DNA from: Pohlia nutans
Lineage: Eukaryota; Streptophyta; Bryopsida; Bryales; Mniaceae
Direction of reading: 5' to 3'
DNA: 64,000 bases
Assembly (NCBI GenBank): GCA_022496805.1
Contig: CM040085.1
Span: forward strand, 23,589,811-23,653,810
The first letter of the stretch is position 1. Each line of letters begins with the position of its first letter. The position numbers and the translations under genes were made by a program. Of this stretch, positions 35,601 through 46,236 are shown one piece after another. Under the pieces are notes generated by a model. The model searched no databases. It was given only the letters and a program-made list of their open reading frames with translations, and was not told the origin of the DNA.

Positions 35601-36817
35601 TGGTGCAACCTGAGGGGTTTGTGCAACAAGGTAATGAGCACCTTGTTTGTAAGTTGCAAAAATCATTGTATGGGTTGAAACAATCTCCAAGAGCGTGGTA
35701 CCAAAAGATTGACACGTTCTTGGTTGCACACGGGTTTACTAGGAGCATTGCGGATCATAGTCTCTACTTCATGCAAGAGGGGCAACATGTGGTGATTGTG
35801 ATCATATATGTTGATGATTTGATCATTCTTGCAAGCCTCATGAGTTTAATGAATGCATTAAAAGGCATGCTTGAGAGAGAGTACGAGATGAGTGATCTTG
35901 GAGAATTGCACTTTTGTCTTGGTGTTGAGTTTGTGCGAGACAGGGCTACACGCACTATCACCATGAGTCAAGGCAAGTATGTGATGGACGTGCTCAAGAG
36001 ATTCGGGATGGAGGATTGTAAGCCCGTGGCAACACCATTGGATGCAAACTCCAAGCTCGTCAAGCTTTCGGAGGAGGAGTATGCGATGGAGGCTAAATCG
36101 ATGGCGGAGGTGCCATACAAGCAAGCGGTGGGGTCATTGATGTATGCGATGATTGCGACACGGCCCGACCTTGCGTATCCAATTAGCGTGGTGAGTCAAC
36201 ACATGGCGAGACCGGGCTCGATGCATTGGATGACGGTCAAGAGGATCATGCGTTATTTGAGGGGCACAAGCGATGTGAAGTTGTGTCTTGGAGGCAAAGA
36301 CATTGTGTTGAGCGGCTATTGTGACGCGGACTACGCGGGAGACACGAGCGATCGAAGATCGACAACGGGCTACATGTTCAAGGTCGGATCGGGAGCGGTG
36401 TCGTGGAATAGCAAGCGGCAACAAACGACGGCGACATCAACGGTGGAGGCCGAGTACATGGCTACGAGCCATGCCACGAAGGAGGCCATTTGGTTGAGGC
36501 AACTAATGGTGGATGTGGGTTGCACACAAGGTGAGGCTACAACGATTATGTGTGACAACCAAGGGTGCATTTCACTTGCAAAGAACCCTACACATCATTC
36601 ACGCACGAAGCACATTGATGTGCAATACCACTTCATTCGGGAGAAGTTGGAATTGGGAGTTATACATTTGGAGTATTGCCCAACGGAGCACATGGTGGCG
36701 GATGTGCTCACAAAGGGTCTTTGTAGAGACCGACACCAACGATTAGTAATAGCATTTGGACTTAGAGGCTTTGGCTCTACGCAAAGTGGGAGTATTGAGG
36801 TAATTGATGCAACGTAG
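32672..36817 (+). CDS. Copia-B Gag-Pol polyprotein, copy 2
   Basis: Intact 1381-residue ORF starting at MASFEGEG (ATG 32672) and ending inside the 3' LTR (TAG 36815-36817). Domain order and motifs match copy 1: Gag, knuckle CFYCGKKGHIAKFC, protease DSGATSH, integrase HHCC and DDE motifs, RT YVDDL, RNase H CDADYAGD with ATSTVEAEYMA. Gag and Pol share one frame with no frameshift or stop between them, as usual in plant copia elements. The last residues overlap the polypurine tract and LTR. About seven amino-acid differences from copy 1 suggest both come from closely related recent source elements. Confidence 0.95.
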   Translation: MASFEGEGPKVVDKFDGVNFHLWKFKMEMVMAEKELWEIVEGSEEPPFSSTDPRIMQAYTRREKKAFAILALNLADSQLAHIRSCKTPAEAWSKLCNIHEAKTLANILFLRRKFFTIKMGEEDDMLAHINKVKALADQLNGCDVSVTDGDIVMTLLESLPSSYEYLIVAMESRPITELTLDYVTSRLLHELSRRKENESREDGAALVAKQFKNGGGGSSSDKVCFYCGKKGHIAKFCFKRKRDEKGESANNTKTRDDDEYAFTARYEASMSDGIEGDASMSDGIEGDASMSDWIEVGDEYANMASNVSCNGSTSDWIVDSGATSHMSPHKTCFHSYALINPRRVILGDDTVLEAVGKGQIVVDTEVRGRVKTITIQDVLHVPKLTANLLSVRQLVAKHLRVEFSDKGCYVLSPSRDEVAIIEEHEGLYHIKFSKVHSKESAALAHSNLKDDKLALWHRRLGHLNIKSVKTLRGMVSGMDLHQLKVDASTFTCEGCIEGKQQRLPFAGEGATRATKVLEIVHSDVCGPMKTTSMGGCKYFVTFINDFSRKIWLYPIKAKSECFEKFKEFKTLVENQSELKIKVFRSDNGGEYMSKKFDELLKNEGIARQTSAPYTPQQNGVAERANRTIVEMARSMLHAQNLKLDLWAEAVVNAVYTRNRCPTSAVEGMTPEQAWSGRQPCVAHMRIFGCIAYAKVPDERRTKLEAKALKCVFLGYCEGTKAYRLMSVDTRKIIRSRDVTFCEESTMEAPLEVGPSGSSGDVLVDTPSKSPSVVDVGDDDGDDEAGDTEVVEAPSSSKAKNGAKGTQEEQVSSSERRYPERSRKPPGEWWKNHIFPQVEDEHANVALSDGPLTIREAMQGEDAVKWERAMQEEYDSLIANGTWQLTPIPKDRNPIGCKWVFRTKRDVSGIVVRHKARLVAKGFAQVHGVDFHETFAPVAKFTTIRCILAIGAALDLEMHQMDVKTAFLNGDLEEDIYMVQPEGFVQQGNEHLVCKLQKSLYGLKQSPRAWYQKIDTFLVAHGFTRSIADHSLYFMQEGQHVVIVIIYVDDLIILASLMSLMNALKGMLEREYEMSDLGELHFCLGVEFVRDRATRTITMSQGKYVMDVLKRFGMEDCKPVATPLDANSKLVKLSEEEYAMEAKSMAEVPYKQAVGSLMYAMIATRPDLAYPISVVSQHMARPGSMHWMTVKRIMRYLRGTSDVKLCLGGKDIVLSGYCDADYAGDTSDRRSTTGYMFKVGSGAVSWNSKRQQTTATSTVEAEYMATSHATKEAIWLRQLMVDVGCTQGEATTIMCDNQGCISLAKNPTHHSRTKHIDVQYHFIREKLELGVIHLEYCPTEHMVADVLTKGLCRDRHQRLVIAFGLRGFGSTQSGSIEVIDAT

Positions 36818-37050
36818 TATTGCTAGAAGCCAAAGACGTACGGGTGCTAAATAATGGTGTGTGGGAGGAGGGGTTAGGCATGGGCTGATCTCTAGAGTGT
36901 CCTTGTGATGAGTTATCCCATATGGTTTGTCCATGGTGACCTCCTAGTGTACACTACTTAAGGTGGAAGGCCTTTGAGTAAAGATTATCTCTTTCTACGC
37001 ATTCCTTGTGTTTGTGTGTGTGCCTTGTGCAATCTTCTCTACCTTCAATA
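36793..37050 (+). repeat. 3' LTR of Copia-B copy 2
   Basis: 258 bp with TATTGA/TCAATA ends, preceded by the purine-rich AAAGTGGGAG that probably acts as polypurine tract. Confidence 0.9.
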
Positions 37051-38941
37051 AACACCTCATGGAAGTGCAGAACATCTCTGATATGCTTGAAGAGGTCAAT
37101 TGTGGCCTTCCTGAGGACATCGTAGTTTACTATACGCTCCAGAATTTACCAAGCCAGTACGATGTCTTTAAACGTATGCACATGAGCAATCTTCCATCGT
37201 ACAATGATCTGGAGGCGAAACTGCTTGGGGAAGAGATCTCTCTCACTTGGAATGCTGAAGAAAGACACAGCGAAGCCTTGTTGGTAAGCCGCAACAACTA
37301 CCGACGAGCTCCACCATCCCGCGCAGGCCAATCAAACGTGTTCGGCAACAGCATGACGGGAGGATCATTTTACACGGGACAACATCGACCCCAAAACTAT
37401 GCAAGGAGTTACCAGCCGCCAAGCTACTAAAACGCTCAGAATTTTCAGTCTCAGGGAAGACGGCACCAAAACTACCAACCCAGGTACCGATCACGTGGAC
37501 CTGAAATTCCTCGTCCGGAGTACTGTAACTTCTGTTTTCAGCGTGGCCATCTCGACCATGAATGTGACTTAAAGGCGATGGTTGATCGCACCAAAGACAT
37601 CGAGTTTCGACTCCAGGACCGACGCAAGCGCTCAATGCAAGGACAAATCAATTCTGTTGATGACGACTTTGATGGTGAACTCCAAGACATACACTGTGAG
37701 CGCGAAAAAGAATACGATGACTTAGATGCTGAACTCAACATCGAGGCCTGCATGGTGGAAGTGTCTCTCAAAGAACAACCTGATTCATGTAAGTTTTGTG
37801 AGACTCCGAAAATTTCCACTCCCTGCCTGTCATCGCAATTGGCCTCTGCTAGCGTGGTCGAACTCAAGTTGGTCCACACACCAGAATCAACTGCAGTCTG
37901 GTATTTGGATTCGGGAGCCACCCATCACATCACAGGAAATCAACAAGTATTCTCGTCGCTACACCAGAGTCTAACCACAAGTGTCAAAACAGCTGGAGGG
38001 CACGGTCATGACGTTTTGGGAGTTGGCAATGTTGACATGCAATTTCCGAGTGGAGGCGTTCAGAGTATTTCTCATGTTCTTTATTCTCCATCGATCAAGA
38101 AGAACTTGCTGTCAGTTGGACACATAGCTGACAACAATTATAGCCTCGAGTTTGTTTCTGAAGGTTGCACTATTCGCAACAGGCAAACCGGAGAGACAAT
38201 TGCATTTGCTTCAAGAGAAAATTCTCGAGGGCTGTATCGACTTCAGGGTGAAATTGTGCCACCATCAGTTGAGATCAATTCCATCTCTTCCGAGCAGCCC
38301 TCAAAATTTGACATATGGCACCGTAGATTGGGGCATTTTCATAAAGAAGGGATACGTCGTATGATCTTGGCTAACGCAGTTACAGGTCTGCCCCAACTAA
38401 GGTTACCTGAAAGACCTTGTATGAGCTGCTTTCAAGGCAAGCAAGCGCGAACCAAGATACCCAAGCGTTCTGACACCAGGGCTGAGCGGCCCCTGCAGTT
38501 AGTTCACTCGGATGTTTGCGGTCCTTTTCGCCAACCTTCTCTGGGTGGTGCGAGGTACTTTGTTAGCTTCATCGACAATCTCTCTCGTCAAACATGGGTG
38601 TACTTCATAGTCCGCAAATCCGAGGTGCTTGACAAATTCAAAAAATTTCAGCGAGAGGTGGAGAACAAACACCGTCACATTGAGGCCTTACGGTCCGATA
38701 ATGGTGGGGAGTATACGTCACAAGCCTTCACGGATTTCTGTGAATCTCATGGAATTCGTCGTGAGCTCACAGTCCCTCACATTCCGCACCAAAACGGCGT
38801 TGCTGAGCAGAAGAACCGGTCGCTACTCGACATCACTCGTTGCCTGCTCATCGACAAAAAGCTTCCCAACTTTCTCTGGGGAGAAGCGGTGAGGGCTGCC
38901 TGCATCATTCTAAATTTACGATCAAGCAAGGCCTCTCCGGA

Positions 38942-39340
38942 CCTCGCCTCTAAGGGCGGGACGGTTTGGGGCTTACGCCTCAGGCTGCCCGCCCCGTCCC
39001 CTGCCCGCCCTCATCGTCCCTACAGCCCCAGGCGAGGTTCCCTGCGCAGTCAACGTGCAGTCATCAGATGCCCCGGCGTTCGTTCCCCTGTGTTCGTTCC
39101 CCGCTGCGTTCCCTGCGCTCGTTCCCCGCCGCTCGTGCCCGATCGTTCCCCCGCCCGTTCCCGATCGTTCCCCTACCATACCCGGCAGCAGAGAACCCGC
39201 CTCCTGAGATCCTGTGATGTACTCTGTTCCGGCGGTTTTGGTGAATCTCAAAACTGGGAGCACTTTGATACAGAATCGGGCCTCCACTCCCATGTGCCAA
39301 CAACTCCAAGCATGAGAGGGCTACCTCCCTTCTCCCTCCC
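38942..39340 (+). repeat. Left TIR of MULE
   Basis: 399 bp, very GC-rich in its outer 270 bp with repeated CGTTCCCC-like octamers; near-perfect inverse of 43613-44011. Confidence 0.9.
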
Positions 39341-39724
39341 ATGCTTCCACTTCCACTTCTTGTCCCTGTTTCACACCCCTCTTCCAAGCGAGCCACCAAA
39401 GTCTACCCCGTCACAAGGTACGTACAATGTGTTGTAATAAGTTTGTAAGTGTATTTTTGACGAAAAATAGGGTTGTTATTATTATCTCTTTGTTATTATG
39501 GATATTATTGTTCTTGATTGCAAATTGTGTGCTTTTCTTTTGCATTGCTTACAAACTTGAATATAGACCTCAAAATTAAGCAAATACAATTAGGTTGTAT
39601 GAATTTAGGGTTTTACAAATTTAGGGTTTACTTATTTAATTGCACACATTGTTCTAAAATGTGAGTGTGTATGTGCACATGGGGGTTGTATTTATAGAGC
39701 TTTTGTGAAGCTTTGACGTCAAAG

Positions 39725-42700
39725 ATGGAGAATGATGGAGATCATATAGAGGATGACAATTTCTACCCTTCTGATTTTGAGAATGACATAAATGAGTTGG
39801 TAGGGGTGGAGGAATTTCTCGAAGGTGTGTATGAAAATGTTGAAAGTTCAACATTCCAAGAAACTTACTTTTTATCATCAAATGGGGAGTCGGATATGAA
39901 TGAGGAAGAAAGAGTTGAAGAGATTTTAGAGCCTTAGGAGGACTTGTTGGTGGAGAGTGTTGAGGATATCAACATTGGAACTCCAACACCTCATGAGTTC
40001 TCTTCATCATTTTTTGAGGACATTCCCATTGAAACGTTTCCAAAGTATGTACATTTCACCCTCCAATCCATTACACTTATGATTGATTGCCTAAGGGGGG
40101 GATATTTTCCTACATTTCACCAAATTTGTGTAACAAACCCTCTTTTTTGTCTCCTCTCAAACCTTCATGGGCGTTCCACAATGAAGAACGTGGAAACCCA
40201 TACAATTGAGAGGTGGAAAAAAATTCAAGGGAAATTAAAAGTTGTAGAAATTTATGGTATCTTTGCATTGTCTCCTCTGAAAGACACAAAGGATAGACAA
40301 ATTCCACCAATCGAGTATTGGCGTTCGATTGTGCACAAAGGACATGTTGATGGAAATAGAAAACATTTGTCAATCGGTTTGACAACAAATGCCATACGTA
40401 CCCAATGTAGTACGGATATCAATGTGGGAGGTATCAATTCTTCATTCATACAAGATTGTGTCAATTCTTGTGAAGTGTGTCTAGAAATTAGGGATGAAGT
40501 AATAACGGTTCCATTGGAGGACCTAAGTGCAACCCTTGATGCAGTTTGCACAAAACACATTGTGCTAAGAAGGCATTATAAATGCCGTGTATGGAAAACA
40601 AAAACGGTGACTTATTATCGTTGTCACCGGGGTGGAAACAAGAAACGTCCTCATAGAAAAGGGAGTGATATGAAACCCATAGATCGAAAAGACTCTAGAA
40701 TAGATAGGACTTCTAGATTATGTGATTGTGAGTTCCAAATAAAAGTAGAAGATCCGAAGACTCGGGAACATGCCACTATATATATTCATAGCAAACATAG
40801 TGGTCACAACCCGGGATCCGATGCGGATCTATTTTTTCTACCCGTGCACCCTTACGTGATAGCGTGGGCCATAGAGAATCTAAAATACATGCATTCGCCA
40901 CGAATCGTAGAAGCGGCATCGGAGAGGGCACAAGACATGTTTAGAGACAGGGTGACGGATGTAGAACGTGCGACTTATAGGTTCTTCATCATAAAAAAGG
41001 AAGTGCAAATTCTTGCATATTCCTTGAGAATAAACGGTATGTTATTTCCCGCTTTCACTCCATTTTCTTTCTTGTGATTGTAGTTGATGTTGCTTTTGAT
41101 TTCATAAATCTATAAGGTTTTTGATCTTCTAATATACATAGGAATGTTATTTTTATGCATGTAGATGCACTTCGTAAGGACGATTGGGATGCGGCCAATA
41201 TCGAGATCACTAGACTTCAAGCCCAAGAAAAAATTCTATACTACCAACCATTTGCTCCTACGGACAAGGACTCACGAAAGAGACCATTTGTGGTTGTTAT
41301 TCAAGATGAGTTCATGAAGAACTCGGCTCAAAGGTTTTCCGGTAACAATTCTTGGGCTTTGGACTCGACTTTCTCCACTAATCAATTTGGATTGCCGCTT
41401 TATGCGACAATTGTGCCAAATCAAGATGGAATAGGAATTCCGGTTTTTTATATGCTTTGTAGCAATGTTCTTAAACAAGGGCATGAGGGTATTGCTATAG
41501 AAATAGCTTTAACTCATGTGTTTGAGTCGTTGGCGAAAATTAGGCCTTCCGCTATTGTCATTGATAAACACAAGACATCATTGAATGCAATTCAAAAAGT
41601 TGTAAACAATGATGTCCATTGTTGGACTCATGAGGGAGGTGCAAAGATACAAACCGGTGGAAGGGTGCTTTTGTGTCACTTCCATGTTATAAAAGCATGG
41701 AGTGAAAATTTACTCACCCGGATCCCAAACGAGGACAAGGACCGTGTATGGAGAGCGTTACACGTCTTGGTGCTTTGTCTTATTGAGACTCACTTTGATG
41801 AGAACTTGAGACGATTTTGTGTTGAATTTCAACACATTTCGGCATTTGCTACATACATTAATTCTAGATGGGCCGGAATTAATGTGCCTTGGAGAAGATT
41901 GTGGCCTCGATTTGGGAGGCTTTTTTCATATGGTGGCATGGACACAACGAACCATGTGGAACGACACTGGGAGTTGATAAAGTATACTTTTCTCCGAGGA
42001 AAGGTCAATCGGTCGGTTAGAGAGCTAATTGTGGTAATTATCGGAAGTGCCAAAGATGGCACCCATTTGGGTCAACCTACATTGTTGAGTCAATTCAAAA
42101 TGACTCAACGAATAAGTAAGTTCTTTAATCTTTTTTGTTTTTCCATAATTCCTTTTTTTGTTCTTGATTATCATAATTTACACATGTGTTTCTTATGTGA
42201 TATTAATTTGAATTTTACTTGTTTAACATGTAGGTGATTCGGAGCGATTCATAAGAAGGGGAAATGACAAAGCTCATCGACATCGATTAAAAAGAGGAGA
42301 GCGGATTTTTAAAGCTTATCAGTCCTCTCCAATGGATGTTTTAGAGGTGGTTGACAAGGAACATCTTCTATTCCATATCAAAAGTGAGACAAATTCTACC
42401 CTTTGGTATAGTGTGTCTTTGAAAACATACTATTGTAATTGCCCGGATATAGTCACTACGTGTAAGCATATATTTGGGTTGCAATCTATAGTCAAGGAAT
42501 TTTTTGAGGAGCCTAAAGACAATGAACTTGAGGAAGAAATAGTGCATATTGCATCCAACATGAAAAACATAGACATTATGAGTCGATCTCAAGTGGATGA
42601 ACTAATAGAAGAGGCTACTTGAAATGATGCCATGCAGGAGAAGGTGCTCAAGTCATTGAGTAAACTCGATTCACTATGTAGAACTTCTCTAGATGTTGAT

Positions 42701-43081
42701 AATGAAGAGGAGATGAAACGGAAATTGCAAGCTCTTCAAGCTTGTATTGCTACATTTTTGGAGCCTTCAAGTTATGAAAGGCCTAAGACAATCGATCTCC
42801 CCCTCCGAGGTTCTATTTCTTCTATACAAGAGAATGTGAAGCGTACAAGAATGGAGCATGGGAGGAAACGAGTTATTTCCGAAGTTGGTGAAGGAAGTGC
42901 TCCACGGCCCCCTTTGAAACGACCCCCTCATATGCTTGTATCACACTCCAACCAAAAAAGGGCTATTTTTCGTAAATTGCCTAAAGTCACTTGTGATATA
43001 TGTGCCACAAAGACATTGGTAGAAGGAGGAGCAAACTCTATTCATTGCAAAAATTGTGACCATGAAATGTTTGTGGAATAA
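39725..43081 (+). pseudogene. MULE transposase with HHCC, FAR1-type, DDE and SWIM modules
   Basis: Exons 39725-41036, 41165-42115 and 42234-43081 join in phase across two short GT-AG introns (41037-41164, 42116-42233). Order of modules: acidic N-terminus; an HHCC integrase-like finger (VHKGHVDGNRKH ... CVNSCEVC, about 40330-40480); a FAR1/WRKY-GCM1-like finger (YKCRVWKT, CDCEFQI, HSGHNPGS, 40570-40820); MULE DDE domain with D in WALDSTFSTN, D in IVIDKHKT, CHFHVIKAW, and E in TNHVERHWELIK; SWIM finger CNCPDIVTTCKH (about 42440); C-terminal zinc ribbon-like CDICATKT...CKNCDH. It should bind the TIRs and cut and paste the element. TAG at 39935 and TGA at 42620 interrupt an otherwise open frame; both could be single C-to-T changes or, for TGA, G-to-A. 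Confidence 0.85.
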
Positions 43082-43162
43082 AGTTTGAGTTTTGGGTTTT
43101 GCATTGACTACCTTATTACTTTGTATTCATCTATCTTGATTTTATATGCATGATTAGAGGTT

Positions 43163-43555
43163 ATGGGTTTGTTGTTGTTGTTGATTTAAGCATCTTTAGT
43201 GTGTGCAATACAAATCTACTTTAGACAGAAAGGGGTGTACCTATATGACGTGAATGGGATGTGTCATACTTCAACTTTGAAAATTTATAACTAATTCATT
43301 CTTCATCCAAAAATTATGTTTCAACTTGTGTTGTAATCTATTTCTATTTGAAATAAGTGTGGTTATGGATTCGTTGTTGTTGGTGTAAGCATCTTTAGTG
43401 TGTGCAATACAAAATCTTCTTTCGATAGAAAGAAGTGTACCTATATGACATGAATGGCATGCGTCATACTTCAACTTTGAACACTTATAACTAATTATTT
43501 TCTTCATCCAAAAATTATGTTTCAACTTGTGTTGGAATCTATTTCTACTTGCCTA
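43163..43555 (+). repeat. Two tandem 195-bp units in MULE 3' region
   Basis: Both units contain AAGCATCTTTAGTGTGTGCA, GTACCTATATGAC, GTCATACTTCAACTTTGAA and CATCCAAAAATTATGTTTCA, the second beginning near 43365. They lie between the transposase stop and the right TIR, and may be subterminal repeats used for transposase binding (inference). Confidence 0.75.
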
Positions 43556-43612
43556 CCTCTAAGATATAATAATAATAAATAATATCAAATCCTCATATCC
43601 GTATTTGTTATT

Positions 43613-44011
43613 GGGAGGGAGAGGGGAGGTAGCCCTCTCATGCTTGGAGTTGTTGGCACATGGGAGTGGAGGCCCGATTCTGTATCAAAGTGCTCCCAGT
43701 TTTGAGATTCACCAAAACCGCCGGAACAGAGTACATCACAGGATCTCAGGAGGCGGGTTCTCTGCTGCCGGGTATGATAGGGGAACGATCGGGAACGGGC
43801 GGGGGAACGATCGGGCACGGGCGGCGGGGAACGAGCGCAGGGAACGCAGCGGGGAACGAACACATGGGAACGAACGCCGGGGCATCTGATGACTGCACGT
43901 TGACTGCGCAGGGAACCTCGCCTGGGGCTGCAGGGACGATGAGGGCGGGCAGGGGACGGGGCAGGCAGCCTGAGGCGTAAGCCCCAAACCGTCCCGCCCT
44001 TAGAGGCGAGG
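43613..44011 (-). repeat. Right TIR of MULE
   Basis: 399 bp; inverse of the left TIR with a few mismatches, ending at the CTCTCCGGA duplication. Confidence 0.9.
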
Positions 44012-45976
44012 CTCTCCGGATCGTACCCCGGTAGAGATTTTTTCGGGTCGCAAACCGTCAGTTACAAATCTGAGAATCTTTGGATCCACCGTCTACGTCA
44101 AGGATAATTCTTCCAACTTGGGCAAGTTGGATGCGCACTCCGAGGAATGCATTCTACTCAGCCACGACGATTGAGCTAAAGGATACAGGTGTTTCCAGCC
44201 CTCCAAGCGACGTGTTTTAGTTTCACGTGATGTTCGCATCATCGAATCCTCACACGTGGACGTCGAAGACCCATCAGATTTTGATCTGATTGAAATGAGC
44301 AGCTCCGCGCATCCTTTGGCTTTTGCACCACTGCCAAGAATACCGAACCAGTTATCTACAGTCACGCCGCCTGTAACGCCCACTGCAACTGCGATTACCG
44401 AGTTCCCAGTCAGCGCTGCCAGTCACCGCTCATCCAGTACCGAAACCTCCGCCACTACTGGCCCACGTTTCACCAAAACAAGTCAACAACTGCCGGAGTC
44501 ATCTGCTACAGTACCGTAGTTTTCTACAGTGCCGCAATTCTCTACAGTACCGTAGCCACAAGATTCAGTGCCAACAGATTCACCACCGCACCTCACGCAG
44601 CTACAACGCGTCAATCAAGGTGCGCAAGATCCACTCCCCCGCCGCTCAACTCGCACACGTCAGTCGCCTCAGCATCTTTCGGACTACGTGTGCCAGCTCG
44701 AACTTGACTGTGGTCCCATCGACCTCGAATCTTCTTCCGAAGGTTCCACTCATATCTCAGTTGACTTGGACACGAGGGAGGATCTTACTTTCCACGATGT
44801 ATACGACAATCCTATCTGGCAGCAGGCTATGCAATCGGAGTATGACTCCATCATGCGAAATCAGACTTGGGAACTTGTTGACCTGCCTCCCGGCAAGAAA
44901 ACAATTACGGCGCGTTGGGTGTACAAAATCAAACCTAGTCAGTCTGGACAGCCACCACGACACAAGGCCCGACTTGTAGCAAGAGGCTTCGAACAAAAAC
45001 AAGGCATCGATTATCATGAAACTTTTGCGCCTGTTGTTAAATGGGAGACAATCCGTGTTGTTTCCGGCCTAGCTGCTCATTCTGATTGGTCAATTCGACA
45101 TTTAGATGTCCAAACCGCATTTCTTAATGGGGTGATTGAAGAAGAGGTTTTTTTACAGCAGCCGCTAGGCTTTACCATCCCTGGTCAGGAACACCGCGTG
45201 TGTAAACTACACAAAGCTCTTTATGGGTTACGTCAAAGTCCGAGAGCCTGGTATAGCCGCATTGATAAGTACCTTCAACAGCAAGGACTGACACGCAGCC
45301 GCGCTGACACCAACCTGTACTATCGCCGCGACGCCATCGGAATCGTCATTTTGATCCTGTATGTCGATGATCTCATGGTGACAGGGAGCCATGCAAGTCT
45401 TGTAGACCAACTCATCCAAGATCTGTTACGAGAATTTGTCATGACGGACCTTGGTTCCGTCCAGACATACCTTGGAGTGCAATTTCTTCGCACGGCTCAT
45501 GGACTGCTTCTCCACCAAGCTGTATATGCAGAGAAGATTTTACGAGAACTTGGGCATCTGGATGCCCGTCTCTCAGAGATCCCTCTCAATGACGGAGTCC
45601 AACTGCGACGTGATACTAAAACACCACCAGTCCAGGCCACTCTTGATTTTCCTAACACGTACCCGCCCGGACATTCTTTTTGCAACTAATCTCGCGAGTC
45701 GATACATGCAAAATCCACAGCTACTTCACTTCCAAATAGTTCATGGAATTATCCGTTACTTGCGCACTTACCCGGACTATGGCCTTTTCTACGCAAAGGG
45801 GGAGGAAGACATACTCCGGGGGTACTCAGATGCCAACTATGCTCAAGATGCAGACGACAGATGTTCTACTGGTGGATACATGTTCTTCTTGGGCAAGACA
45901 CCTATCTCATGGAGCTGTAAAAAGCAGTCGACAACTAGCAGGTCAAGTTGCGAATCGGAATACCGCGCCTTGTACC

Positions 45977-46236
45977 ATTGAAGACCTTATTCGTTAAATT
46001 GAGACAAAATGATCATTTTGAGACTTCAACCCTAAAACAATTATAGTCAATTATCATCGAGTCGACGATAAGATGAGACTGTAACCTTTGGGCAATCAAA
46101 GGTTTTTATATATATTAATATATTAAAGTCTCAAAGTATCGAATAGTCGCAAACCTGAACAGTTATAATGGTTTATCCTCGAGTCGACGATAAAATTGAG
46201 ACTACACTTTGTCTCAATTTAACGAATAAGGCCTTA
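45977..46236. mobile_element. 260-bp MITE inserted in Copia-A RNase H
   Basis: CCTTATTCGTTAAATTGAGA near the left end is repeated in inverted form near the right end. A 7-bp TTGTACC flanks the insert (45970-45976 and 46237-46243). The host frame reads SEYRAL before and CEAIWLRLLLQELGV after it. Two internal TCGAGTCGACGATA motifs stand near each side of the centre. Class is uncertain; the TSD length is between hAT and PIF types. Confidence 0.65.

Larger units (their letters stand above)
31586..37050 (+). mobile_element. Copia-B copy 2, complete Ty1/copia retrotransposon
   Basis: LTRs of 258 bp lie at 31586-31843 and 36793-37050 and look identical by eye, with TATTGA/TCAATA ends. An AACAC duplication flanks it (31581-31585 and 37051-37055). 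Removing the element and one AACAC restores Copia-A Gag TMDEHLMEVQN. The element is in the opposite orientation to copy 1, with the two 5' LTRs facing each other across 1064 bp. It appears intact and very young. Confidence 0.95.
38942..44011 (+). mobile_element. MULE DNA transposon with 399-bp inverted repeats
   Basis: A 9-bp duplication CTCTCCGGA flanks the element (38933-38941 and 44012-44020), and its removal restores Copia-A integrase SKASPDRTPVEIF. Terminal inverted repeats of 399 bp (38942-39340 and 43613-44011) start CCTCGCCTCTAAGGGCGGGA and differ by only a few bases. A 9-bp target site, long TIRs and a MULE transposase place it in the Mutator superfamily. The transposase has two in-frame stops, so this copy is probably non-autonomous although recent. 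Confidence 0.95.
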
